DNA from: JAKZVK01 sp965248255
Lineage (GTDB): Bacteria > Acidobacteriota > Terriglobia > Bryobacterales > UBA6623
DNA length: 64,000 nucleotides
Assembly: GCA_965248255.1 (NCBI GenBank)
Contig: CBDFIW010000003.1
Location: 2,170,001-2,234,000, forward strand
Direction of reading: 5' to 3'
A model generated the notes under the pieces. It was not told the DNA's origin, ran no database searches, and saw nothing but the letters and a program-made list of their open reading frames with translations. The position numbers were made by a program, and so were the translations under genes. Of this stretch, positions 9,281 through 18,905 are shown one piece after another; the stretch's first letter is position 1; each line of letters starts with the position of its first letter.

Positions 9281-9751
9281 GGAGATGACGGACATGCACC
9301 GGACTTCCCCATGGTTGAATTTGACACTGAGAGTCCCGCGACGTGTAGAAGTAAGTCCCCGGAAACCAGTTACATAACGCTCATTCCACGATTACTGTTG
9401 TGAAAATCCGAGTGTTGTACCGCTGGCGACACGACGGAAAGAGCGCGGCCAAACAGGGGACTTGTCGCAAGCGGTACAACGATTTGAAGGAAGCGCGACG
9501 ACAAGCGTTGGAAGTCTATGCGGTTTGTATTCGGCGTGCGGACGGAGGCAAGACGGCGACCAGAGGGTTGCGACGCACAGAGAACGCATGGGCGGGACCG
9601 AATCGAGTGCTGATGCGAAGGGCGAACGTAAGTTTCTGCCGTGCGATCGGCGTCTGAAACGGGCCGCATCGTCCGTAAAAGAGGGCCCAGGCGCACGAGT
9701 ACGGTGCGCGCCGAAGCGCGAGAGCGGCTCGAGGGGAGATGCGAGGTGGCA
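9281..9751. other. Gene-free stretch after ggt
   Basis: A 30-codon frame opens at 9286 with good spacing after ggt but stops at about 9378 and matches nothing recognised. The rest is probably debris of the neighbouring IS91-like element. It contains an 18-base inverted repeat (9414-9431 with 9463-9480, one mismatch) separated by 31 bases. Confidence 0.4.
9414..9480. repeat. 18-bp inverted repeat, hairpin-forming
   Basis: GTTGTACCGCTGGCGACA at 9414-9431 pairs with TGTCGCAAGCGGTACAAC at 9463-9480 with 17 of 18 matches. It lies near the end of a decayed IS91-like element, whose termini are known to contain hairpins; a role as element end is inference. Confidence 0.4.
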
Positions 9752-10200
9752 TCAGGCGGCGGCGAGAGCGGGCGGGGCGCGAGTCCGTAGCTGGGCTGCG
9801 GTGAAACGTTCGACAATGAGCAAACGGCCGCCGCAACGAGGACAGAGCCAGCCGCTACGAGCGGGTTCGGAATCCGAGTAGGAGATCGTGCGCGAAGGGT
9901 TGACGCGAGCGATCAACCGACGACACAACGGCAACAGGTCGCCGCGTTTCGAGTTCGTCATCAAGCCGTAGTAGCGAATGCGGTGGAAGCCGTTGGGCAA
10001 CACGTGCAGCAGGAAGCGGCGCAGGAACTCGTCGCGTTCGAGCGTCATCAGCCTTTGCTGATTGGAATGGGCCGAATCGCGCCAACGGAAGGTGACTTGG
10101 TTGAGTTCGAACGAAACCAGGCGTTGGTTCGAGATGGCGAGGCAGTGGTGTAGCGGCTCAAGTACTCGAAGGCCCGTCCCGGGTCTCCGAAGGGCGGCCG
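9752..10200 (-). pseudogene. IS91-family (Y2) transposase, C-terminal fragment
   Basis: The minus strand encodes the C-terminal third of an IS91-type rolling-circle transposase: 'FGDPGRAFEYLSRYT', then after a frameshift 'LAISNQRLVSFELNQVTFRW', 'LERDEFLRRFLLHVLPNGFH' and a terminal zinc-ribbon-like 'CPRCGGRLLIVE'. The catalytic HUH and tyrosine region is absent. Sequence identity switches abruptly near 10200 from the recombinase upstream, so the end of the recombinase gene and the N-terminal two thirds of the transposase were deleted. Confidence 0.72.
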
Positions 10201-10985
10201 CACTTCGTCTCTTCCAGGTCGCGATGACCGAGCAGCATCTGAATCGTGCGCAAGTCCGCTCCGGCTTCGAGCAGGTGCGTGGCGAAGCAATGACGCAGGA
10301 TGTGGGGGTGGGCGGGTTTGGTGATGCCGGCCCTCTTGGCAGCGTGGCTGCAAGCGAGCTAGGGCACGTTGCTCGTGATCGGATCATCGCTGATGTGCCA
10401 CTTCCCGCCGGGGAACAGCCACTGCTTGGGCCTGCGCCGTAGTCGGCGAATGTGCTCGCGCAAGTTGACCAGCAACGGCTCGGAGAGCATCACGTCGCGG
10501 TCTTTGCGGCCCTTGCCGCCGCGAACGTGCACGACCATGCGCTCGGAGTCGACATCCTGGATCTGAAGCTGCGTCAACTCGGCCCGGCGCACCCCGGTGG
10601 CGTAGAGCGTCATCACGATCATGCGGTGGAAGGCGCTGTCGGCGGCGTTGATCAGACGAGCGACTTGTTGGGGCGAGAGGATGTTGGGCAGTTGGCGCGG
10701 TCTCTTCGGGTAGGGCGCTCGATCCAGGTTCCACTCTTGTCCGAGCGTCTGGATGTAGAAGAACCGCAGCGCCGCCACGCGTTGCGCCACGGTGTTGGCG
10801 GCGAGCTTGCGATTGCGAAACAGGTGCGCTTGATACTGGCGGATGTGCTGCGGCCCTAGCCGGTCGGTCCGCCGCTTGAAATAGCGCGCCCAGTCTTCGA
10901 CGGTGCGGATGTAGGCGCGAACCGTGGTCGTGGAGTCGTTGCGACGCTCGAGTTCCTCGAGCATCTGTCGGCGTAACTGTGTCAT
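10201..10985 (-). pseudogene. Tyrosine recombinase (XerC/D-like) of an IS91-type element, frameshifted and 3'-truncated
   Basis: The first 208 codons (10985 to 10359) encode an N-terminal SAM-like DNA-binding domain ('STTTVRAYIRTVEDWARYFK') and the start of the catalytic domain with Arg in 'LYATGVRRAELTQLQIQDVD' and Lys in 'VRGGKGRKDRDVML'. After a frameshift near 10359 another frame continues with 'ILRHCFATHLLEAGADLRTI' and 'LGHRDLEETK', holding the H-x-x-R-like and late His positions. The catalytic Tyr region is missing where the frame runs into IS91 sequence. Such recombinases are commonly found next to IS91-family transposases in one element. Confidence 0.78.
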
Positions 10986-10990
10986 CGGAC

Positions 10991-11504
10991 ACCTCCTTGT
11001 GGTGTCCCGACCTTACGCCTATCTTTACGTCTTCTCTCCGCTTACTCCCACGCGAAGCGTCTGCCGAAGGCTTCGTTCAAATCCGGATCGCATGAGCAAT
11101 CCGCCGGTTTCTATTCTAACTTGTTATAACAAAGGGGCTTAGCTCGATCGCAGGTACACTTGGGTGTCCGGGCGGCAATCCGGGACAAGTGCCGCCCTCT
11201 TCGATCAACAGCTCCGAAAACCAACAAGGGCAAATAGATTCTGCCTTGTCGGCGAGTCTTTATCCATATTGCTGGAGTCCCATACGCCCTCGCCGGCACG
11301 TCCCGATGCAGCTAGCCCAGAGCGCCGTGTCCCACTGCCCTGAGGACCAAGCGTCGTCCGTACCATTTATGAGACAGGTTCTAGTATTCTGCAACCAAAC
11401 GGTGTGCGACAGGTACGTCCGCGGTGGTTTGGTGTTGACTACTCGCGTTAAGCTTGGCGGCGTGCCTGGTCTGATGCAGTAGGTCTTTCAGGCCCTCGAA
11501 CCCA
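10991..11504. other. Long intergenic region upstream of MFS gene
   Basis: No gene recognised. It contains a possible hairpin, GGGCGGCA (11170-11177) with TGCCGCCC (11190-11197), not followed by a T-run, and AT-richer sequence near 11110-11135 that could hold the promoter of the MFS gene. No clear -35/-10 pair can be asserted. Confidence 0.35.
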
Positions 11505-12827
11505 ATGCCCTCCTCCAAGACAGCCCTCAACCACCCCCTAACCGGGACGCACATCACCGTCGTCGGTCTCATGTTCGGTCTGAGCGTAATGAGTTACTTC
11601 GACCGAACCATCATGGCCATCGCCGGTCCGGACATTATCAAGGAGTTCCAACTTTCGGAGACCGAGATGGGCCTGGTGTACTCAGCGTTCATCCTGGGTT
11701 ACTCGCTGTTGATGATCCCCGGGGGACGCTGGGCCGACCGTTTCGGGCCCCGCCGCGTTCTCACGTGGATGGCGCTGGGCTCCGCTCTTTTCACAGGGCT
11801 GACCGCAGTGGCGGCCCACCCAGGCCTTGGTACGCTCGTCGGGATCGTACCGGCATTCGTTGCCGTCCGCGTGGCACTCGGATTCGCCACGGCGCCCATC
11901 TATCCGACGTGCGGACGGATGAATGTCAACTGGATTCCCCTCATCCATCGAGGGCGGGCCCAGAGCGTTGTGATCTGTGGTGCGGGCCTCGGGGGAGCTG
12001 TCTCTCCGATTCTGTTCACCAAGATGATCGCGGAGTTCGGATGGCGTTGGTCGTTCGTGGCGGCGGCGGGTGCCACGGCGGTTCTCGGCGTCGTATGGCT
12101 TCTGTATGCGCGGAACTACCCTCAGGAACATCCCCGACTTCGAGATCAATACGACCCGTCCGACGTCCCTCAAGGCGAACCAGGTGATAGGACAGCCACG
12201 ATTCGGTGGCGGGTCTTGCTGACCGACCGCAATCTGATGTTGCTGACAGTCGGATATTTTTTGCTGGGATACTTCGAGTACATCTTCTTCTATTGGATCT
12301 TCTACTACCTGGGTGAGATTCGTGGATTGGGCTCGGCTGAAAGCGCGGTCTATACGACGGCGCTGTTCCTGACCTTCACAGTTATGATGCCCGTGGGAGG
12401 CTGGCTCTGCGATCGTTTCGCTGCTCGCTATGGCCGTGTTGCCGGCCTCCGGCGGGTTGGCGTGGGAGGCCTGGCCTTGGGTGCCATCTTGCTATACGCG
12501 GGCGCGAGCACAAGCGGGACGACGGCTGCTGTCGCTCTCATGTCCTTGGCGTTCGGATGCGCCGCGATCGCCGACGTTACATTTTGGACCGGTACGATCG
12601 ACATGGCTGGCAAGGAGGTCGGCTCGGCTTGCGGCATTCTCAACACTGGAGGCAACCTCGGAGGGCTCCTGGCCCCCACGTTGACACCCCTTATTGCGAA
12701 ATATGCCGGCTGGACGTGGGGTCTCTACTTTGGAAGCTTTATGGCTGTGGGAGCTATGGTTTCATGGCTATTTGTGGCCGCCAAACCCACCCATGGAAGC
12801 GGGGCCAACCTACGCCCGGAACAGTGA
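11505..12827 (+). CDS. MFS transporter, anion:cation symporter (ACS) type
   Basis: 440 residues with about 12 hydrophobic segments. The MFS signature between TM2 and TM3 is present ('GGRWADRFGPRRVL'), and TM1 carries 'SYFDRTIMAIAGPDI' as in hexuronate/glucarate-type ACS transporters. A likely role is proton-linked uptake of an organic anion; the substrate cannot be told from sequence. The 3' end overlaps the convergent gene at 12810 by 18 bases. Confidence 0.85.
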   Translation: MPSSKTALNHPLTGTHITVVGLMFGLSVMSYFDRTIMAIAGPDIIKEFQLSETEMGLVYSAFILGYSLLMIPGGRWADRFGPRRVLTWMALGSALFTGLTAVAAHPGLGTLVGIVPAFVAVRVALGFATAPIYPTCGRMNVNWIPLIHRGRAQSVVICGAGLGGAVSPILFTKMIAEFGWRWSFVAAAGATAVLGVVWLLYARNYPQEHPRLRDQYDPSDVPQGEPGDRTATIRWRVLLTDRNLMLLTVGYFLLGYFEYIFFYWIFYYLGEIRGLGSAESAVYTTALFLTFTVMMPVGGWLCDRFAARYGRVAGLRRVGVGGLALGAILLYAGASTSGTTAAVALMSLAFGCAAIADVTFWTGTIDMAGKEVGSACGILNTGGNLGGLLAPTLTPLIAKYAGWTWGLYFGSFMAVGAMVSWLFVAAKPTHGSGANLRPEQ

Positions 12828-14816
12828 CCGTCCCACCATCTGGGCCGGCTTCTCAACTCCGAAGTAGTCGAGAATCGTGACCGGCAAGTCGACGATGTTG
12901 GGGTCGGCTTTCTGCAGTGGGACGCTAGCGAAGAGGGAGCCGGGGACGAGGTCACGGGCCATCGAGTGGTCGCCGCCCCAGGCCCAAGGGTTGATGTCGA
13001 TGATGGAGCGGCCCGTCCCGCAGAGGATGGAGTCGGACGAGGCGCGGTAGCCCGGCGTGTATCCCACCAGCATCTCGGGCATCTCGGGAGTGAACTCGCC
13101 GGTGTAGATCTCCCCACGGCCATAGACCTTGGCGATGGGCTGCTTGCCGGTCTCCGAGTCGGTGATGCCTTCCAATTCGCGTGTGATGCGGGCGACGAGC
13201 TCGCCTGCCTTGGCGTCGTCCACGATACCGCGCTCCTCGCGCCCCACGCGGTTCAAATAAAGGCCATTGAAGCCGATGCCGTAGGCCGCCGTGCGGTCCC
13301 AGTCGACATCGAGGAAGCTGGTTTTCTCCTTCTTTTCCATGCCGAGCTTTACTGCCAAGTAACCCTGCTCGCGCAACCAGGTGTTCAAGTGAAACTGGCG
13401 GCCGAACGGCGCAAATCCATGATCGGAGCAGACCAGCAGCAATGTGTCGTCGTCGACTGCCGGTAAGACCTTGCCCACCACCTTGTCCATCTCTTCGTAC
13501 AGATAGTGGATGAATCCCGCGAAACGCGGGTCGCTCTCTTTGTGTCGCGGGTGTGTCTCGTCCATGTTGCGCCAGAGCATATGCGCATCTTGGTCGGTGC
13601 TCGAGACGTAGAAATAGAACAGCCCTGAGTTGAACTGCGACCATTCGTAATCAAACAATGCCAGCCGGTCCTTTAGGATTAGGTCGGCCTGCGCGGCGTA
13701 GTGCTCGTCGCTGAAGATCTTGTAATCGAGGGCCTTAGTATCCGACGGCAGGCCCTTGGTCCAAAACGGACCGATGTGGCGCGCGATCTCGCCGCCGACC
13801 TCGGCCGGATAGGTCACCGGCGCGGCCTGGTCACTCGGATCGATATTCACCGGCGTCGCGTAGACCCGTAGCTCCGGGTGCACCTCCTTGACCAGGAAGC
13901 GTACGATCCCCGACACACCGGCCAGCATCGGCAACAACTCAAACCGCACACGCACCCAGTCGCTGAACTCCCCCTTCTTGAGTACAACCTGCTGGTCCTG
14001 GATGTCGATGCGGACCACGTCTTCACTCGGGTCGGCGTGGACCGTGAACGGGATTCTCGTACGCTTGCCGGCTTCCGACTTTTTCAGGGAATTCTCTGGT
14101 CCGGGTAGGTCCGCCTCGGCACGTCCCCTCGCCACCCGGATGTGGAACACCTCGCCCCCGCTCAGTCCCGGATACTCCTCCTCGAAGTCGGTCGTGTAGT
14201 AGCTGAACGCGCCAAACGAGTCGGTCAGATCCGGTGTTCCCATGCCGCTAATGGCGCGCGTGGCGGTCTCATCCACGGGGAAGTTCGTCGGGATCTTGAT
14301 GACGGTTGCCGGTATGCCTCGCTCTGTGAGATATGCCCAGAACGGTGTCCCGTGCCGCAGGTTCTGCGGCCCGCCTCCGCTCAACGCGAGCTGGTAGTCG
14401 CCAAGGCTGAGAACACGGTCGGCGTCGCGCGGCTCCCAGATGGCAAACATCGGCGAATAGGTGTAGCGGTCTCGCGCGATGAAGTCCGGGATACCGTGGC
14501 CGCCGGGCGTCATGCCGGTGATGAAGGTGTTCCAGGCGACGGGGCTCAATGCCGGCATGGTTGTTCCAAGCGGCTGAAACGTGCCCATCGACGCCAGCTT
14601 CTTGAAGTTGGGGGCACGGCCCTGCTCGATTAACGACTGGATGATCTTCGGGTCGAGCCCGTCGAGGCCCAACACGATCACCTTTTTCTTGGTCGAGGAG
14701 CCGGCTGAGCCGGAGCCGCAGGAGGAAAGAACCGGCGCCATACCAATCCCCGCCGCGCCGCTCGCAAGCAGCTTCGCAAAGTCGCGGCGGCTGGGTCGGG
14801 TTCGAGGCATTAGCAC
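12810..14816 (-). CDS. Exported alkaline-phosphatase-superfamily hydrolase (type I phosphodiesterase/nucleotide pyrophosphatase-like)
   Basis: 668 residues. The N-terminus combines a twin-arginine motif ('RPSRRDFAKLLASGAAG') with 'LSSCGSG', a possible lipobox, so it is exported and perhaps lipid-anchored. Metal and nucleophile sites of the superfamily are visible: 'VLGLDGLDPKII' (first metal Asp), 'PALSPVAWNTFITGMTPGGHG' region with the Ser/Thr nucleophile, 'SSTDQDAHMLWR', and 'CSDHGFAPFG' (late Asp-His metal pair). It would cleave a phosphodiester or phosphomonoester; the substrate is unknown. It is convergent with the MFS gene. Confidence 0.85.
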   Translation of the reverse strand: MLMPRTRPSRRDFAKLLASGAAGIGMAPVLSSCGSGSAGSSTKKKVIVLGLDGLDPKIIQSLIEQGRAPNFKKLASMGTFQPLGTTMPALSPVAWNTFITGMTPGGHGIPDFIARDRYTYSPMFAIWEPRDADRVLSLGDYQLALSGGGPQNLRHGTPFWAYLTERGIPATVIKIPTNFPVDETATRAISGMGTPDLTDSFGAFSYYTTDFEEEYPGLSGGEVFHIRVARGRAEADLPGPENSLKKSEAGKRTRIPFTVHADPSEDVVRIDIQDQQVVLKKGEFSDWVRVRFELLPMLAGVSGIVRFLVKEVHPELRVYATPVNIDPSDQAAPVTYPAEVGGEIARHIGPFWTKGLPSDTKALDYKIFSDEHYAAQADLILKDRLALFDYEWSQFNSGLFYFYVSSTDQDAHMLWRNMDETHPRHKESDPRFAGFIHYLYEEMDKVVGKVLPAVDDDTLLLVCSDHGFAPFGRQFHLNTWLREQGYLAVKLGMEKKEKTSFLDVDWDRTAAYGIGFNGLYLNRVGREERGIVDDAKAGELVARITRELEGITDSETGKQPIAKVYGRGEIYTGEFTPEMPEMLVGYTPGYRASSDSILCGTGRSIIDINPWAWGGDHSMARDLVPGSLFASVPLQKADPNIVDLPVTILDYFGVEKPAQMVGRSLFRA

Positions 14817-14914
14817 TAGTATAGAGGCGCTTTTCTGCGACCGCCGGAAACCGCTAGAATCGTGAAAGCGCCTGCGATGGGCGCCCGGCCATCCTTGATC
14901 CCGAGTTTCTTCCT

Positions 14915-15946
14915 ATGGAATCGCTGCAACTTGTTGCTCTCCGTGAAGTCGACGTCCGTCCGATGCCCGACCCGCCCGACCCCGGTCCGGGCGAGGTGCT
15001 TGTGCGGATCCGGGCCGTCGGCATCTGCGGCAGCGATATGCACTTCTATAACGAGGGCGGCATCGCCGGCAAGGACGCTATGTACCCAATGGTGCTCGGG
15101 CACGAACCCGGCGCTGAAATCGCGGGCGTAGGGCCAGGCGTCGAAGGCCTCAAGACCGGTACGAAGGTGGCCGTTGAGCCGGCCGTGCTGCGCAAAGAGT
15201 GCGAGTTCAGTCTGCGGGGCCAGCGCAACTTGTGCGAGTACATCGAGTTCTTGGGCGGACTGGACGCACCGGGAGCGCTTCGCGAATACGCCGTCGTTCC
15301 GGCCGAGAACTGCGTTGCGATGCCCGACTCGATGACCTTCGCCGACGCCGCATTCATCGAGCCCCTGGCCGTCCTACTGCACTCGCTGGAACTGGCCGAG
15401 CTGACGTTCGGCGAGTCAGTCGCCGTGATGGGCGCGGGACCGATCGGCTTGCTCGCCGTGCAGGTCGCGAAGCTCGCCGGCGCCTCGCGCATCCTGGTCG
15501 CCGACCGCGTCCCCTATCGCCTCAAGAAGGCTCTGGAACTAGGCGCCGACGAGGCCGTGGACATCACCAAAGACTCAGTGGCGGACGCCGCCCGCGACCT
15601 CAACCCCCACGGCGTGCATGTCGTCTTTGACGCCGCCGGCAAGCCCGAGTCGATTAACAGCGCCATCGACTGCTTGCGGCCCGGCGGGAGGCTTGTGCTG
15701 ATCGGCATCCCTTCTCAACCCCTCGTCAGCCTCGCACTCTGGGAAGCCCTCAACAAGGAACTCACCATTCGCGTCCAGAAAAGATCAAACGGCAACGATC
15801 ACGACGCCCTAGCCATGATGAAGCGCGGCGTGATCCGTTCGGACTCGATCATGACCCACTCGATGCCCCTGAGCGAGGGCCACAAGGCCTTCGAGATGAT
15901 GGCCAACTACGCCGATGGCGTCATCAAGCCGGTCGTCGAACTGTAG
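14915..15946 (+). CDS. Zinc-dependent alcohol dehydrogenase, sorbitol/threonine dehydrogenase type
   Basis: 343-residue medium-chain dehydrogenase. Catalytic zinc site: Cys in 'VGICGSDMHFYNEGG' and His-Glu in 'LGHEPGAEIAGVGPGV'. Nucleotide fold: 'VAVMGAGPIGLLAVQVAKLAGA' in part (GxGPxG). The structural-zinc loop is unusual: instead of four regularly spaced Cys it reads 'EPAVLRKECEFSLRGQRNLCEY', keeping only two, so structural zinc may be absent. Probable role is NAD(P)-dependent oxidation of a polyol or sugar. The ATG is taken because the MDR fold starts at once ('MESLQLVALREVDVRPMP'). Confidence 0.87.
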   Translation: MESLQLVALREVDVRPMPDPPDPGPGEVLVRIRAVGICGSDMHFYNEGGIAGKDAMYPMVLGHEPGAEIAGVGPGVEGLKTGTKVAVEPAVLRKECEFSLRGQRNLCEYIEFLGGLDAPGALREYAVVPAENCVAMPDSMTFADAAFIEPLAVLLHSLELAELTFGESVAVMGAGPIGLLAVQVAKLAGASRILVADRVPYRLKKALELGADEAVDITKDSVADAARDLNPHGVHVVFDAAGKPESINSAIDCLRPGGRLVLIGIPSQPLVSLALWEALNKELTIRVQKRSNGNDHDALAMMKRGVIRSDSIMTHSMPLSEGHKAFEMMANYADGVIKPVVEL

Positions 15947-16018
15947 CACTGTCCGATTACTTACCCCCCCCCTTCCTGCCGAGATCCTTCCCGCAATGGT
16001 GTCCGCCATGGGACTGGA

Positions 16019-16055
16019 TCATCCGCAGATTACACAGATTCACACAGATTTATTT
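16019..16055. repeat. Dispersed CAGATTACACAGATT-type repeat, copy 1
   Basis: Contains CCGCAGATTACACAGATTCA followed by CACAGATTT. A related sequence lies in the opposite sense at 21129-21166. Such short repeats are scattered in many environmental genomes. Confidence 0.5.
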
Positions 16056-16095
16056 CAGATCGCGAGTTACCTCGAATGGCGGGTTGGTTCCGATT

Positions 16096-16640
16096 CGAGA
16101 GCTGGACGAACGACTCCGACTCGGAAAGCTGATCGAGGAGCATCTCACCGATTCGCGGCAAGCCTGAACAACAGGTTCCCGCTGGGTGATCTACTGCGGC
16201 AACCGGTCTACTCGCGGCTAGCGGGTTCCGGGGACCTCAACGACGCCGTTCGAGTATCCGCCGATCAGATCTTTCGCTTGATCGGCTCGAAGAAAAACTG
16301 GCATCGAGGCGCGGCGCTGACCTCGCGACTACAGAGTTTCGAGGCGGGTATGCTGCCGAGCGACGAGAACCTGATTGGGCTGATGGCGGTGAACCGCGAG
16401 TTGGTTGCACAAGCCGAAACTGCCATCGATTCGGACCGCGTCGTGCTCATCTTGGTGAGCTGTTCCCGCGCCTCGGATTCATCGTGACAAACATGAACTT
16501 GCCAAGCCGCTCGGTGGTGCGTTTCTACAACAAGCGCGGCACGGCGGAGCAGTGGGTCAAGGAAGGCAAGCAGGCAACGAGTTGGACCAGGCTGTCATGC
16601 CTTCGCTTCCGAGCAAACGAGGTGTGGCTACAGCGTTGCC
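16096..16640 (+). pseudogene. IS1380-family transposase, internally deleted remnant
   Basis: N-terminal part is recognisable ('RELDERLRLGKLIEEHLTDS', frameshift, then 'RFPLGDLLRQPVYSRLAG', 'FRLIGSKKNWHRGAALTSRL', 'DSDRVVL'). At about 16455 it jumps to C-terminal sequence ('ELFPRLGFIVTN', 'SVVRFYNKRGTAEQWVKEGK', 'LSCLRFRANEVWLQ'), so the catalytic core of roughly 150-200 residues is deleted. A C-terminal fragment of the same family lies at 63205-63480. Confidence 0.75.
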
Positions 16641-17050
16641 AGTACCGGGAGGCTAAAGCCCACTCCCGGAACAGCCAGCGTACGCGGGTTGCCGAGGGGC
16701 GGCGAGGGAGCGGTGTTGCTAAAAAGCCCTTTGCGGTCGCCGAAGTGCGATGATCAGACAGCCTACCAAGGCCGGAGCGGCAGCGAAAGGAGTACCGAAC
16801 GTGTCCGTAGTGCGAACACCGTAGTGCGAAAACCGTTGCCGTGCGGCCGTCGATCGGCTATGCTATCCGTGCCAGGACGGCCAAAAAGGAAATCCTGGCT
16901 GGTGATGGACCTGTCTAATCCAGTCGAGGACTTGGTTTCGATAACAACGAAAGGATTGGTTTGGGGGAATCGTTCGGAGGCCGATCGGTCTGAGGTGTTG
17001 AGAAAACGCTCGATCCCTGGAATAAACCGCACCCTCTATCTGTTGCGGCG
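16641..17050. other. Gene-free stretch between IS1380 remnant and sulfatase-like gene
   Basis: No coding sequence recognised; probably further element debris plus the promoter region of the gene at 17051. A short direct repetition of GTAGTGCGAA near 16809-16830 is seen. Confidence 0.35.
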
Positions 17051-18343
17051 ATGTTGACGACTGCCTCACAAGAGCCGTCTCCGACCGGCTCAGAGTCCCA
17101 TGGCGGTACGGAGCGGTTTGGCTTTAGGTTCGCTGTGGCCATAGCGATCTTTCTACGGCCGTTCGTGGAGTTTCTCTTTCATCAATGCTACGACGTCTTT
17201 AGAATCGAATCATTCTTGGTCGGAATGGGCCTTCTGGCTTTGTGTTTGGGAGTAGCGTGGGCCACGAGCAATAGACTATCCTTGTTCGTTGTGGTCGTCT
17301 GCTCGGTAGGTGGATTGCAAGCTCCTTTTATTATCTTTTTGGTTTATCCCTTACTGGATGTGATACCGCTTCTCTACGCGGTTCTCGTCGGAATTGTTTG
17401 CACCGGATTACTTGCACTGCTGATGAAGCGTCATTTTCTAACAGTCTTGCTTGTCTTCTGTACGACCTCATTTCTCTTCGGCTTGGCTGAGAGAACCATC
17501 GGTGCGGCGCGTATCTCCGAAAGATTCCCACGCCCTCCGGTGGATCGCCCCGTCGTCGAGAGAGGCGTCCGACCGGCGCGCGTTATCCATTTGATCTTGG
17601 ACGAGTACATGGGGCCGGCCGGTTTTCCCAGGGATACAGAGGGCTCTATTCAAGCTAGAGAATCCATCGTTGACACTTTTGTGCCAAGGGGGTTTACGCT
17701 CTACGAGAACGCGTATAGCAGCTACATGCGCACTGTATATTCTGTGCCAAGTTCGCTAGACTTCACCCTCTATCGAGTAGGCGTTGTTGACGAGATGCCG
17801 GAACGTACTCAACGGCCTTATCGACTCCTGAGTTATTGGGATGCTCTCGGCTACCGGTTTCACTTCTATCGCAATGCTTTCGTCCCAGGGCTGGAAGAGC
17901 ATCTCACCCTCCCGCCGATCAAAGTGGTGGAATACTCTTACAGCGGTATCGGCTTGGCACAAACGATTCCGTTCTCTCTGGCAGAGAGAATCCGACTCCT
18001 GCTTGGAGGATACGCCACCATGAACGTCTTCGCCCGTGCTGCACTCTTGGCCAGTTGGGAAAAGACGCTCAACGTAGAGGAGGCCCACTGGACGGCGCCA
18101 GTGAGCCTGGAAGTCCTCGACATTCTGGAACGGGACATCATCCAGAGCGATGTTGGGAGCGCGTTTGTCGCTCATTTGCTCGTCCCCCACTCTGCGTACA
18201 TTTACCGGGCGGACGGCAAGGTACGGCCGCTAGAGCGACTTCTGGAGCATGCCCAAGCGAAAAAGTGGTCACCGTCCGACCCAGCCTATCAGCAACTGAC
18301 CGTAATGTACTCCGAGCAGGTGCGATACCTAAATAAGCGCCTA
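17051..18343 (+). pseudogene. Membrane-bound sulfatase-fold protein, 5' part (split by IS630)
   Basis: About 431 residues: four or so transmembrane helices (about 25-155) followed by an extracytoplasmic alkaline-phosphatase/sulfatase-fold domain starting at 'ARVIHLILDEYMGP' (metal Asp-Glu) with a candidate nucleophile region 'YENAYSSYMRTVYSVPSSLD'. The layout recalls lipid-A or phosphoethanolamine transferases and other membrane sulfatase-like enzymes. The gene is cut at a TA in codon CTA (18341-18343); its 3' part resumes at 20474. Joining 18343 to 20474 restores 'RYLNKRLGDFFDRLQEKEL' in frame, so the insertion is the only visible lesion. Confidence 0.85.
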
Positions 18344-18905
18344 TTGACTCCCGCATAATATAGAGTCAGTCAAAACAAAGAGAAGACTGTTTCCAGAAGG
18401 CCGTGATCAAACGCGGTTTGCGGTACATGCGGCGGAGTGCCTTGCGGGCCCGCTCGTTCAGCTCGCCGTAGTCTTTCGGACAGACGTTCGGCAACTCGTG
18501 CTGCTTCCAGTAAGCCCAGATGTATTCCACCGGATTCAACTCCGGCGCATAGGGTGGCAAGTACTCGGTTGCGATGTGGCCTTCGGAGAGTTCGATGAAC
18601 TCTTGCACCAGGCGGCTACGGTGCGCCGGCAGCCGATCCCAGACGATCAGCAGCGGGCGATCGATATGACGTACCAACGCCTTGAGAAAGTCGGTCACTT
18701 GCTCTTTGCCGATCGCACCGGGATAGAGCCGGAAGTAGAAGTTACGCAGCGTCAGCCCCGCCGAGACGGAAAGCTTCTCCCAGTTGAAGTTAAACTGCAG
18801 CACCGGTGTTTGGCCACGTGGCGCCCAGGTGCGGCAGCGATGCGGCTTCTGACTCAATCCGCTTTCGTCGATGAAGACGAGCGTACGGCCTTCGTTTTGG
18901 GCTTT

